A stretch of DNA of 63,196 nucleotides from Aequorivita sp. (GTDB lineage Bacteria; Bacteroidota; Bacteroidia; Flavobacteriales; Flavobacteriaceae), in assembly GCA_020435825.1 (NCBI GenBank), contig JAGQYY010000002.1:1-63196 (forward strand), given 5' to 3'. Shown in pieces: positions 18,399-26,188 of this stretch (positions are counted from its first letter, which is position 1; each line of letters begins with the position of its first letter). Below the pieces are notes generated by a model that made no database searches, was not told the DNA's origin, and was given only the letters and a program-made list of their open reading frames with translations. Both the position numbers and the translations under genes were made by a program.

Positions 18399-18932
18399 CT
18401 AATCATATTTTGCGCTTGTTCCCTCAATTGCAATCCACTTTCCCTGAACTTTCAAAACTTGTTCAATCACATCGCGAACGCAGCCTTTCCCGCCTTTTTT
18501 ATGTGAAACATATTTAGAAATGGCTTTTATTTCCTGCACGGCATCTTGAGGGCAGGTGGGAAGACCAACTTCCTGCATGATTTCAAAATCGGGAAGGTCA
18601 TCGCCCATATATAGTGTGTTTTCCCGTTTTATGTTGTTGGTTCTTAAATATTCTTCCAAGATTTTAGTTTTATGATGTGCGCCCAAAAAAATATCTTTTA
18701 TCCCCAAATTTTGCAGTCGCACCCGCACGCCCTCATTGGATCCGCCAGAAATAACACAGATATTATAGCCTTGGTCAACAGCAGTTTTAAGGCCGTAACC
18801 ATCTTTAATATTCATTGTTCGGAACATTTCGCCTTGGGTGTTTACTTGTATTGTACCGTCCGTAAGTACGCCGTCCACATCAAAAATGAAGGTCGTTATG
18901 TTCTTTAAATATTCTTTATAGCTCTTTTCCAT
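18399..18932 (-). CDS. KdsC-like HAD phosphatase (KDO 8-phosphate phosphatase family)
   Basis: A 177-residue HAD-superfamily protein without a cap domain, as in KdsC, which removes phosphate from KDO 8-phosphate in LPS core synthesis. The nucleophile motif is FDVDGVLTDG (about 15-24), followed by motif II VISGGSN, the lysine region and motif IV YMGDDLPDFE. The C-terminal tail (about 150-177, GKGCVRDVIEQVL) matches KdsC proteins. It overlaps the end of the upstream DUF2520-type gene by 17 bases, which indicates translational coupling. In Bacteroidota close relatives act on other nonulosonate phosphates, so substrate is open. Confidence 0.85.
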   Translation of the reverse strand: MEKSYKEYLKNITTFIFDVDGVLTDGTIQVNTQGEMFRTMNIKDGYGLKTAVDQGYNICVISGGSNEGVRVRLQNLGIKDIFLGAHHKTKILEEYLRTNNIKRENTLYMGDDLPDFEIMQEVGLPTCPQDAVQEIKAISKYVSHKKGGKGCVRDVIEQVLKVQGKWIAIEGTSAKYD

Positions 18933-19680
18933 ACTTCTGGTTTAATTGTTCTGTAAACAGCTCGTAAAGTTTCTTGTGCGTGCTGTTAGCCAACAAATGT
19001 AAATGTTTTTCAATGGTTTTTTTGTCATTTCGCTTTGCTGGGCCGGTTTGCGCTTCTTCAGGCGAAAGCGATTCAATTTTTGAAGCGGTTTCCGCAATAA
19101 GTGGTTGTAGCAATTCAAACGGCAAATTTTCGCCTTTTAAAATGTCGCTGCCTATTTCGTATAAGTGATTGACGAAATTATTCACAAACACCGCTGCCAG
19201 ATGCAGTTTTGCTCTTTTTTCTGAGGATATTTCAACTACATTCCCAGAAATTAACTTACCCAAATTTTGCAACAGTTCCAAATCTTTTGAATTTTCAGCT
19301 TCTATGCAAATTGGTATATTTTTAAAATCCACTTTGCGCTGTTTTGAAAAGGTTTGAAGTGGATAAAAAACTCCACGACGATTTTTTGAAGAAAGTACGT
19401 TCATTGCCGCGCCTCCGGAAGTATGGACCACTAATCTATTTTGAAAAGAAAGTGACTCGGAAAAACTGGAAATGGCGTCATCCGGAATCCCGATAATGTA
19501 TATATCGGCATCTTCAATTTTTGAAATATCATCCGTAAAAGGAATATGCTCAAAAGGGGAAATAAATTTAATATAATTTCTGCTATAAATTTGTTTTACA
19601 GTAATTTTATCTGTTTTATATAAAGCATTGAATAAACTACTGTTCACGTTTCCAAAGCCTAAAAAAATCACTTTTATCAT
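18916..19680 (-). CDS. Rossmann-fold/DUF2520 protein (NADP-dependent F420-type oxidoreductase-like)
   Basis: A 254-residue soluble protein. The N-terminal half is a Rossmann fold: VIFLGFGNVNSS is the glycine-rich dinucleotide loop, and IYIIGIPDDAISSF and VVHTSGGAAM are the later strands. The C-terminal half (about 120-250) is the all-helical DUF2520 domain, with FYPLQTFSK and HLAAVFVNNFVNHLY. The arrangement resembles pyrroline-5-carboxylate reductase and 6-phosphogluconate dehydrogenase relatives. No substrate is known to me. It is first in the operon leading to the KdsC-like phosphatase, prenyltransferase, maf, lipoprotein and channel genes, and overlaps its neighbour by 17 bases. Confidence 0.8.
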   Translation of the reverse strand: MIKVIFLGFGNVNSSLFNALYKTDKITVKQIYSRNYIKFISPFEHIPFTDDISKIEDADIYIIGIPDDAISSFSESLSFQNRLVVHTSGGAAMNVLSSKNRRGVFYPLQTFSKQRKVDFKNIPICIEAENSKDLELLQNLGKLISGNVVEISSEKRAKLHLAAVFVNNFVNHLYEIGSDILKGENLPFELLQPLIAETASKIESLSPEEAQTGPAKRNDKKTIEKHLHLLANSTHKKLYELFTEQLNQKYGKEL

Positions 19681-19709
19681 CTAGCGAATTTAGCGTTTTT
19701 TTAAAATTT

Positions 19710-20297
19710 TTAGCGAAACACTTTGCGTTTTATGAGTTTTAATTCGCCTTCTTGTTCCAACTGCTTAACGGCTCGGATAACAGTTTCAACGCGCTGTCCT
19801 GTTAAATCTGCAATTTGTTGGCGGGTCAGTTCAACTTGAAAAAGTTCTTCGGTGCCATACTTGTTTTTCAAAAAATCTATCAATGCAAGAATACGGTGTT
19901 CAGGCGGGTGTACGGAGATTTCTTTTAGAATTGTGGCTTTGTAATAAAGGCGCTTTGCAAGTGCTTTGGTAAATTTTAAGTTGACTTCAGGGTTATCTAC
20001 AAGAAGTTCAAACAGTTTTGTTTTGCTCAGTTTGTATAGTTCTGTTGGTTTTACGGCCACAGCAGACGCTGGATATTTAAAATCGCCAAGAAGGGGTGGT
20101 TCGCCAAAACTTTCTCCATCATAAAAAATTCCTTGTACAAATTCTTTTCCCTGTTCGTTCAAATTAAACATTTTCACTTCCCCAATTTTTATCTGAAAAT
20201 AGAAATCGGCACGTTTTTTCTCCGAGATTATTATCTCAGAAGCATCAGCATTTTCAATAGTAGCGCCGTATTTCAACAATAGAATTCCTGAAATCAT
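19710..20297 (-). CDS. Crp/Fnr-family transcription regulator
   Basis: A 195-residue regulator. Residues about 5-115 form a cyclic-nucleotide-binding-like beta roll (GESFGEPPLLGDFKYPASAVA), then a dimer helix and a winged helix-turn-helix with LTRQQIADLTGQRVETVIRA (about 153-172). The sequence contains no cysteine at all, so it cannot hold an FNR-type iron-sulfur cluster; a ligand or redox signal would need another mechanism. It is divergent from a membrane protein/truncated haemoglobin/CcsBA cluster. The space between holds a minus-strand TAGCTTTG promoter and a perfect 14-bp palindrome of FNR-box size, which may be its own operator. Regulation of respiration or NO stress is inferred from context. 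Confidence 0.85.
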   Translation of the reverse strand: MISGILLLKYGATIENADASEIIISEKKRADFYFQIKIGEVKMFNLNEQGKEFVQGIFYDGESFGEPPLLGDFKYPASAVAVKPTELYKLSKTKLFELLVDNPEVNLKFTKALAKRLYYKATILKEISVHPPEHRILALIDFLKNKYGTEELFQVELTRQQIADLTGQRVETVIRAVKQLEQEGELKLIKRKVFR

Positions 20298-20337
20298 GGG
20301 TTTATGATTTGCCTCATAAAATAAGGCATGGTTCGGA

Positions 20338-20351
20338 TTGTAAATTTACAA
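20338..20351. promoter_or_regulatory. FNR-box-like palindrome between divergent genes
   Basis: TTGTAAATTTACAA is a perfect 14-bp palindrome with TTG and CAA ends, the size and outline of FNR/FixK sites (TTGAT-N4-ATCAA). It lies 40 bases upstream of the regulator start and 26 bases upstream of the start at 20378. Relative to the minus-strand -7 element at 20363-20370 it falls just past the expected transcription start, a position suited to autorepression. Confidence 0.5.
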
Positions 20352-20362
20352 CATCTTAAAAA

Positions 20363-20370
20363 CAAAGCTA
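20363..20370 (-). promoter_or_regulatory. Promoter -7 element of the Crp/Fnr regulator
   Basis: The minus strand reads TAGCTTTG, a full match to TAnnTTTG, 65 bases before the regulator ATG. The palindrome lies in the leader. Confidence 0.5.
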
Positions 20371-20377
20371 TATTATT

Positions 20378-20665
20378 ATGAAATCATTATCGATAAAAGC
20401 CATGCAAATCGAATTTGAAAAAGATTTTTACATGTACATTCCGTTGACCATTATTTTGAACAGTTGCATTGGTTCTATTGCCGTCATGACTATTTTGGCT
20501 CAGGGAACATCTTTGGTTTCTGGGATTGAACTGACGATCTGTGTTTCACTTTGTATGGCCTACAATGCGGTTTTGCTCGCCGGTTTAAACAGAAAGTTTG
20601 CATTTTGGTTATTGCTTGTTGGTATAGTAGTAAATATGTTGTTGATTTTAATAACTTTGCTATAA
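20378..20665 (+). CDS. Small membrane protein upstream of truncated haemoglobin
   Basis: A 95-residue protein with three hydrophobic segments (about 18-40, 45-66, 72-94: MYIPLTIILNSCIGSIAVMT, ELTICVSLCMAYNAVLLAG, FAFWLLLVGIVVNMLLILIT). It ends 2 bases before the truncated haemoglobin ATG, so the two are surely co-transcribed. I do not recognise a named family. Two of its cysteines lie inside the helices. The position between a Crp/Fnr regulator and a haemoglobin suggests a membrane partner in oxygen or NO handling; this is inference only. Confidence 0.75.
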   Translation: MKSLSIKAMQIEFEKDFYMYIPLTIILNSCIGSIAVMTILAQGTSLVSGIELTICVSLCMAYNAVLLAGLNRKFAFWLLLVGIVVNMLLILITLL

Positions 20666-20667
20666 AA

Positions 20668-21075
20668 ATGTCCAAAAAGAAAATTGAATCCCGCGAAGAT
20701 GTGTCTTTGCTGGTTACAACATTCTATTCAAAAGTTAGGAAAGAGCCGTTACTCGGGCCTATTTTTAATGGAATCATTACCGACTGGGAAACCCATCTTG
20801 AACTACTTACAGATTTCTGGGAAACCAACCTTTTCTTTAAGCGAAAATACTTCGGAAACCCTATGCACGCTCACATTGAAGTAGATAAAAAAGTTGGCGG
20901 CACAATAAATGAACTTCACTTTGGTACGTGGATTAATCTTTGGCATGAAACCATTGATGAGCTTTTTGAAGGAGAGACGGCTAATATTGCAAAAAACCGC
21001 GCTCGAAATATGGGAACTTTCATTCACTTGAACGTTTTCAATGCTAGAAATGAAGGTACTCAAAAGGAGCAATAG
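20668..21075 (+). CDS. Group III truncated haemoglobin
   Basis: A 135-residue globin. The start MSKKKIESREDVS at 20668, 2 bases after the previous stop, fits the family; longer in-frame readings run through the upstream gene. VTTFYSKVRKEPLLGPIF holds the B-helix Phe-Tyr pair, HLELLTDFWETNLFF the E-helix region, and MHAHIEV and FGTWINLWHETIDELFEG the proximal and G/H-helix part seen in group III (P-type) globins. Such proteins bind oxygen, NO or related ligands; their role is unsettled. It lies between the small membrane protein and CcsBA, downstream of the divergent Crp/Fnr regulator, consistent with NO or microaerobic stress. Confidence 0.9.
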   Translation: MSKKKIESREDVSLLVTTFYSKVRKEPLLGPIFNGIITDWETHLELLTDFWETNLFFKRKYFGNPMHAHIEVDKKVGGTINELHFGTWINLWHETIDELFEGETANIAKNRARNMGTFIHLNVFNARNEGTQKEQ

Positions 21076-21112
21076 TTAACAGATTTAAGTAGCTTAAATG
21101 GTCGTAATTCCC

Positions 21113-21120
21113 TAAATTTG
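21113..21120 (+). promoter_or_regulatory. Promoter -7 element of ccsBA
   Basis: TAAATTTG matches TAnnTTTG, followed by CGCC, and ends 17 bases before the ccsBA ATG. The gene may therefore be transcribed separately from the haemoglobin. Confidence 0.5.
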
Positions 21121-21137
21121 CGCCAAAATTCCCTATA

Positions 21138-24100
21138 ATGCAAAAAAAGATTGCTTCCGTTCTTTTCTCAACTCGTTTAACAGCTGTTTTATTTATCGTT
21201 TTTGCAGTCGCTATGGCAGCGGGAACATTTATGGACGCCGATTCACAAAGTCCGCCTACGCCCTACACCAGAGAGCTAATATATAATGCTTGGTGGTTTG
21301 AGGCCATAATGTTACTTTTTGTAATCAACTTTGTTGGTAATATTTTTAGATATAACCTTCACAAGCGTGAAATGTGGGCTTCGTTGATGTTGCACTTGGC
21401 CTTTATTTTGGTCATTGTTGGAGCTTTTGTTACTAGATATATAGGTTTTGAAGGGATAATGCACATTCGTGAAGGACAGACCGAAAATACAATCCTATCG
21501 GATCAAACCTATCTTGACGTATTTATTGATGGTGATTATATGGTTGATGGTGTGGCGCAGCGCAGAAAACTGAAACCAAAAAAGCTAAGGCTTTCCGAAA
21601 AACTAAATAATGATTTCACAATAAATACTGATTATAATGGCCAACCTGTAACCATTAAGTTCAAAAATTTTATCAAGGGCGCAATAGAGGGATTAACAAA
21701 ATCTGAAAATGGCGAAGAATATCTTAAAATAGTTGAATCTGGAGATGGGGAGCGACACGACCATTGGGTGAAAGTAGGCGAGGTTTCTAATATCCACAAT
21801 ATTCTTTTCGCAATAAATAAACCAACAGATGGCGCAATAAACATTACATATTCCGAAGACGGAAAATATTCTATTTCCAGTCCTTTTGATGGAAATTTTA
21901 TGATAATGGCAGATCAATCCCAAGGAGAAGTAGTTGCAGATAGTGTGCAGCCTTTCAACTTGCGCTCGCTTTACCGAATGGGCGGTATTTCGTTTGTAGT
22001 GCCGGAACCTATTACCAAAGGAAATTATGGTATAGTGAAAGCAGGAACTGGGGAACCTGCAAATCAAGATGCCCTGATTCTTGAAATTTCTTCAAAAGAC
22101 GAAACCAAAACGGTGGAACTTCTAGGTGGAAGAGGCACGGCGATTAATCCCACCGAAACCGAAATTGCAGGTTTAAAGGTATATTCAGGCTACGGTTCCG
22201 AAAGTATTGATCTGCCTTTTAGTATTACTTTGAACGATTTTATTGCAGAAAAATATCCTGGAACTGAAAAAGGATATTCATCTTTTAAAAGCAAGGTGAC
22301 TGTTATTGATGCTGACAAAACCCATTTTGATGCTGACATTTTTATGAACAACGTTCTTGACCATCATGGCTACCGTTTTTTTCAATCAGGGTTTGACCCC
22401 GATGAAGGAGGAACTATACTTTCTGTAAACCATGATTGGTGGGGAACATGGATTACTTACATAGGTTATTTTTTCCTTTACATAGGTTTAATGGGAATCC
22501 TATTTTTTAAAGGCAGCCGTTTTAAAAATTTAGAAAAAATCCTGAATCGTATTAAGAAAAAGAAGGCTAAAATGACAATGCTAATGTTGTTTTTAGTCTC
22601 ACTTCCAGCTATGGCTCAAGATGTTGAAGAACCAGCACACACAGCGATTCCCAAACAACAAATAGATTCGTTGATAAAAGCGAATGCCGTTAGTAAGGAA
22701 CACGCGGCAAAGTTTGGGCATTTGATAATACAGGACAATGGTCGGATGAAGCCTATCAACACTTTTGCGAGTGAGCTTTTACGAAAAATAAGTCGTAGTG
22801 ATAATTATGAAGGCTTGGATGCTAATCAGGTTTTTATTTCGATGACAGAATTCCCAAGACTTTGGGTTGAAGTGCCACTGATTGCCTTAAAGCGAGGAAA
22901 TGATAGCATCCGCCATGTTGCCGGCGTTCCCGAGGAGCAGAAAGATATTGCGCTATTGGATCTTTTTGATGAAAGAGGAAACTATAAATTGGAGCCTTAT
23001 CTGGAAGCTGCCACGAGAACCACAAATCCGAACCAGTTTCAAAAGGATTTTATTAAGGCACATGAGAACTTTTCACTTTTGAATTCTGCTTTGAGCGGAA
23101 GTATTTTAAAAATATTCCCGATTCCTGAAGATGAAGGGAACAAGTGGGTTTCATACCCAGAATTGGGTGATGCGAATTTGAAAGGAATGGATTCGCTGTA
23201 TGCAAAAAATATTCTCCCGCTGTATTTCGATAGTTTAAAGAAAGCACGTGAAAATGATGATTATACACAGGCTGATGAATTGTTGGAAAGCATCACCAAT
23301 TTTCAAAAGAAATATGGAAAAGAAGTGATGCCTTCTGAAAACAAGCTTCGTGCGGAGACCATTTACAATAAAGCTGATATTTTCAACCGGCTCTACAAAT
23401 ACTTTGCGCTATTTGGCATTTTGATGTTTGTCTTTATTATAGCACAACTTTTCAAGGATCGAAAAATACTTCGTACACTTATAAAAGCATCAAAAATTAT
23501 TATGTGGGTTTTCTTTGCCGTAATGACCCTTGGTTTAGCTTTACGTTGGTATGTGAGCGGTCATGCGCCGTGGAGCGATGCTTATGAATCGGTTGTTTAT
23601 GTGGCTTGGGCAACGGTTTTCTTTGGTTTAGCTTTTGGGCGTAAAAGTGATTTAACGGTAGCTTCAACAGCCTTTGTTGGTGCAATCATCCTTTGGGTTG
23701 CGCACGAAAACTGGTTGGATCCTTCCATAGCGAACCTACAGCCAGTTTTGGACAGTTATTGGTTGATGATACACGTGGCAGTTATTGTTATGAGCTATGG
23801 ACCTTTTACCCTCGGAATGATTTTAGCCATAACATCCCTTTTTCTTATGATTTTCACCACAAAAGGCAATTATAAGCGTATGGAAATCAACATCAGTGAG
23901 TTGACCGTTGTTACCGAAATGGCCTTGACGGCTGGCTTGGTGTTATTGACCATCGGAAATTTTTTGGGAGGTCAATGGGCCAATGAAAGTTGGGGGCGGT
24001 ACTGGGGATGGGATCCAAAGGAAACTTGGGCACTAATCAGTATTATGGTATATGCGTTTGTGATTCACGCCAGGTTGGTTCCCGGATTACGCGGGCGATG

Positions 24101-24320
24101 GACATTCAATGTGTTCGCACTTTTCGCCTATGCTTCCATTATGATGACCTATTTTGGTGTGAATTTTTACCTAAGCGGTCTGCATAGTTATGCAAGTGGC
24201 GATGCGCCTGCCACTCCAACATTTGTTTGGTATATAGTAATCTTCGCAGTGATTCTTAGTTTTGTATCGTATTTTAGGTATAAAAAATTTTATGTGAAGA
24301 AAAAGAAAAGTTCGAAGTAA
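21138..24320 (+). CDS. ccsBA: System II cytochrome c biogenesis protein, CcsB-CcsA fusion
   Basis: A 1060-residue fusion that exports haem and attaches it to apocytochrome c outside the membrane. The ResB/CcsB part has transmembrane helices at about 13-30, 52-70, 83-103 and 435-455 around a periplasmic domain with NDFIAEKYPGTEKGYSSFKS and HHGYRFFQSGFDPDEGGT. A second periplasmic stretch starts at about 480, introduced by MTMLMLFLVSLPAMAQ, which looks just like a signal peptide inside the chain. The CcsA part (about 750-1050) has the WWD haem motif region WANESWGRYWGWDPKETW (about 946-963) and conserved histidines. It shares direction with the haemoglobin gene and ends at a terminator shared with fumC. 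Family assignment is certain. Confidence 0.95.
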   Translation: MQKKIASVLFSTRLTAVLFIVFAVAMAAGTFMDADSQSPPTPYTRELIYNAWWFEAIMLLFVINFVGNIFRYNLHKREMWASLMLHLAFILVIVGAFVTRYIGFEGIMHIREGQTENTILSDQTYLDVFIDGDYMVDGVAQRRKLKPKKLRLSEKLNNDFTINTDYNGQPVTIKFKNFIKGAIEGLTKSENGEEYLKIVESGDGERHDHWVKVGEVSNIHNILFAINKPTDGAINITYSEDGKYSISSPFDGNFMIMADQSQGEVVADSVQPFNLRSLYRMGGISFVVPEPITKGNYGIVKAGTGEPANQDALILEISSKDETKTVELLGGRGTAINPTETEIAGLKVYSGYGSESIDLPFSITLNDFIAEKYPGTEKGYSSFKSKVTVIDADKTHFDADIFMNNVLDHHGYRFFQSGFDPDEGGTILSVNHDWWGTWITYIGYFFLYIGLMGILFFKGSRFKNLEKILNRIKKKKAKMTMLMLFLVSLPAMAQDVEEPAHTAIPKQQIDSLIKANAVSKEHAAKFGHLIIQDNGRMKPINTFASELLRKISRSDNYEGLDANQVFISMTEFPRLWVEVPLIALKRGNDSIRHVAGVPEEQKDIALLDLFDERGNYKLEPYLEAATRTTNPNQFQKDFIKAHENFSLLNSALSGSILKIFPIPEDEGNKWVSYPELGDANLKGMDSLYAKNILPLYFDSLKKARENDDYTQADELLESITNFQKKYGKEVMPSENKLRAETIYNKADIFNRLYKYFALFGILMFVFIIAQLFKDRKILRTLIKASKIIMWVFFAVMTLGLALRWYVSGHAPWSDAYESVVYVAWATVFFGLAFGRKSDLTVASTAFVGAIILWVAHENWLDPSIANLQPVLDSYWLMIHVAVIVMSYGPFTLGMILAITSLFLMIFTTKGNYKRMEINISELTVVTEMALTAGLVLLTIGNFLGGQWANESWGRYWGWDPKETWALISIMVYAFVIHARLVPGLRGRWTFNVFALFAYASIMMTYFGVNFYLSGLHSYASGDAPATPTFVWYIVIFAVILSFVSYFRYKKFYVKKKKSSK

Positions 24321-24349
24321 AAAAAGGTGAACATTAGTTCACCCTTTTT
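24321..24349. terminator. Bidirectional terminator between ccsBA and fumC
   Basis: AAAAAGGTGAAC pairs with GTTCACCCTTTTT around ATTA, with one bulge, right after the ccsBA stop and before the end of the converging fumC gene. Confidence 0.8.
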
Positions 24350-24363
24350 AAATTTATCAAAAC

Positions 24364-25758
24364 TTAAAGACTTCCCACCATATCTTCAGGCTTCACCCAT
24401 TCGTCAAACTCTTTTGCGGTTAAATACCCCAGATTTACAGCTTCTTCTTTTAATGTTGTGCCATTTTTGTGCGCGGTATTTGCAATTTCCGCAGCTTTGT
24501 AGTAGCCAATTTTTGGATTTAGTGCAGTTACAAGCATTAAGCTATTATTCAACTGTTTTTTGATTACTTCATAATTTGGCTCAATTCCCTGAGCACAATG
24601 CACATCGAACGAAACGCAGGCATCCCCGATCAATTGAGCAGATTGAAGGAAATTGGCTGCCATAACAGGTTTAAAAACGTTCAGTTCAAACTGTCCCTGC
24701 ATTCCGCCAACGGCAATAGCCATATCGTTTCCAATTACCTGCGCACAAACCATAGTCAACGCTTCGCACTGCGTGGGATTCACTTTACCCGGCATAATTG
24801 AAGAACCGGGTTCATTTGCAGGAATGTTGATTTCGCCAATACCACTTCGCGGGCCGCTGGAAAGCATTCTTACATCGTTTGCAATCTTGTTCAATGAAAC
24901 CGCCAATTGTTTCAGTGCGCCGTGGCTTTCCACCAAAGCATCGTGTGCGGCAAGAGCTTCAAACTTGTTTTGTGCAGTTACAAAAGGTAAATCAGTAAAT
25001 TTCGCAATATATCCAGCAACTTTTACGTCGTAACCTTTTGGTGTGTTTAAACCAGTTCCTACGGCAGTTCCACCCAAAGCGAGTTCCGCTAAATGTGGAA
25101 GGGTATTTTTTAAAGCCTTAATTCCGTGTTCAAGTTGTGCTGCATAACCGCTAAATTCCTGTCCAAGGGTTAGGGGAGTGGCGTCCATAAAATGGGTACG
25201 GCCTATTTTTACTACATTTTTAAATTCATCAGCTTTATTTGAAAGTGTTTTTTGGAGCTGCTCAACGCTTGGAATTGTAGTTTCAACCAATTTTTTATAG
25301 GCAGCAATGTGCATCCCCGTTGGGAAAGTATCGTTTGAGGATTGCGATTTGTTTACATCATCATTTGGTTGAAGGGTTTTGTCGCCTTCGCCAATGGTTT
25401 TTCCGGCAAGTTGATGGGCACGGTTTGCAATTACTTCATTCACGTTCATATTGCTCTGTGTGCCACTTCCGGTTTGCCAGATTACCAACGGAAACTGGTC
25501 GTCGTGTTTTCCTTCCAAAATTTCGTCACAAACTTTTGCAATAAAATCTCTTTTTTCTTCTGAAAGAACGCCAAGATCACAATTGGTGTAGGCGGCTGCT
25601 TTCTTTAAATATGCAAAACCATATATTATTTCCAAAGGCATAGAAGCTTTTGGTCCGATTTTAAAATTTTCAAAAGAACGCTCTGTTTGTGCGCCCCATA
25701 ATTTATTGGCAGGTACTTTTACCTCGCCCATAGTGTCTTTCTCTATTCTGTATTGCAT
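24364..25758 (-). CDS. fumC: Class II fumarate hydratase
   Basis: A 464-residue cobalamin-independent, iron-free fumarase of the TCA cycle, turning fumarate into L-malate. Family landmarks are [18 protein letters not shown] (about 103-120), [26 protein letters not shown], and the catalytic loop [17 protein letters not shown] (about 318-334), which carries the signature GSxxMPxKxN of the fumarase/aspartase superfamily. Length equals the E. coli enzyme. The promoter is well formed: TACCTTTG 57 bases upstream with a TTG -33 element 20 bases farther. Aspartase shares this fold, but [10 protein letters not shown] and the overall match favour fumarase. Confidence 0.95.
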   Translation of the reverse strand: MQYRIEKDTMGEVKVPANKLWGAQTERSFENFKIGPKASMPLEIIYGFAYLKKAAAYTNCDLGVLSEEKRDFIAKVCDEILEGKHDDQFPLVIWQTGSGTQSNMNVNEVIANRAHQLAGKTIGEGDKTLQPNDDVNKSQSSNDTFPTGMHIAAYKKLVETTIPSVEQLQKTLSNKADEFKNVVKIGRTHFMDATPLTLGQEFSGYAAQLEHGIKALKNTLPHLAELALGGTAVGTGLNTPKGYDVKVAGYIAKFTDLPFVTAQNKFEALAAHDALVESHGALKQLAVSLNKIANDVRMLSSGPRSGIGEINIPANEPGSSIMPGKVNPTQCEALTMVCAQVIGNDMAIAVGGMQGQFELNVFKPVMAANFLQSAQLIGDACVSFDVHCAQGIEPNYEVIKKQLNNSLMLVTALNPKIGYYKAAEIANTAHKNGTTLKEEAVNLGYLTAKEFDEWVKPEDMVGSL

Positions 25759-25815
25759 TGTGAAATGGTTTATTTTGAATTAATTGAACTTTTTTTCAAA
25801 GCTTTTATTTTGATG

Positions 25816-25846
25816 CAAAGGTAGCGAAAAGCCAAAAGTTGTTCAA
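25816..25846 (-). promoter_or_regulatory. fumC promoter (-33 and -7 elements)
   Basis: On the minus strand: TTG (25846-25844), 20 bases, then TACCTTTG (25823-25816). Both elements and the spacing agree with the Bacteroidota sigma factor consensus; this is the best formed promoter in the window. Confidence 0.75.
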
Positions 25847-25886
25847 CCCGCACGGCTGTTTATTTGTTGTGAATAAATCAGGTATT

Positions 25887-25922
25887 TTTGTTGTTGTTTT
25901 ACAAAAAAACCTTTTATATTTG
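25887..25922 (+). promoter_or_regulatory. Promoter of the 55-residue membrane protein
   Basis: TATATTTG (25915-25922) matches TAnnTTTG. A TTG at 25894-25896 lies 18 bases upstream and a TTTG at 25887-25890 is also near. The element ends 26 bases before the ATG. Confidence 0.65.
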
Positions 25923-25948
25923 AACCATCATTTTAAAAACGCCACATC

Positions 25949-26116
25949 ATGTTTACATTTGAACAATATTTAGGATTTCTTGCTTTTTTAATCATACTTA
26001 CCATGGGTTTTTGGTTAATGATATTTTTAGTTAGTATTCTTCCATATTGGATAGGTGGCTCACTTTATGAGAATTGGAAAATGAAACGTGAAGAAAAGAA
26101 AAAATTGAAATCGTAA
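25949..26116 (+). CDS. 55-residue membrane protein of unknown function
   Basis: A small gene with its own promoter (TATATTTG, 26 bases upstream) and its own terminator, between two minus-strand genes. The product has one or two hydrophobic stretches (residues about 8-35, including GFLAFLIILTMGFWLMIFLV) and a strongly basic tail (about 43-55, with KMKREEKKKLK), so the C-end is probably cytoplasmic. I do not recognise a family. Complete transcription signals and good amino acid composition argue that it is real; no function can be proposed. Confidence 0.7.
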   Translation: MFTFEQYLGFLAFLIILTMGFWLMIFLVSILPYWIGGSLYENWKMKREEKKKLKS

Positions 26117-26136
26117 CTTCACAGTTTAAGATATAT

Positions 26137-26169
26137 AAAAAGAGGGAGCCAATTTGGTTCCCTCTTTTT
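26137..26169. terminator. Bidirectional terminator
   Basis: AAAAAGAGGGAGCC pairs with GGTTCCCTCTTTTT around AATTT, between the 55-residue gene and the converging receptor-like gene. Confidence 0.85.
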
Positions 26170-26188
26170 ATATGCAATTAATCTAGGT

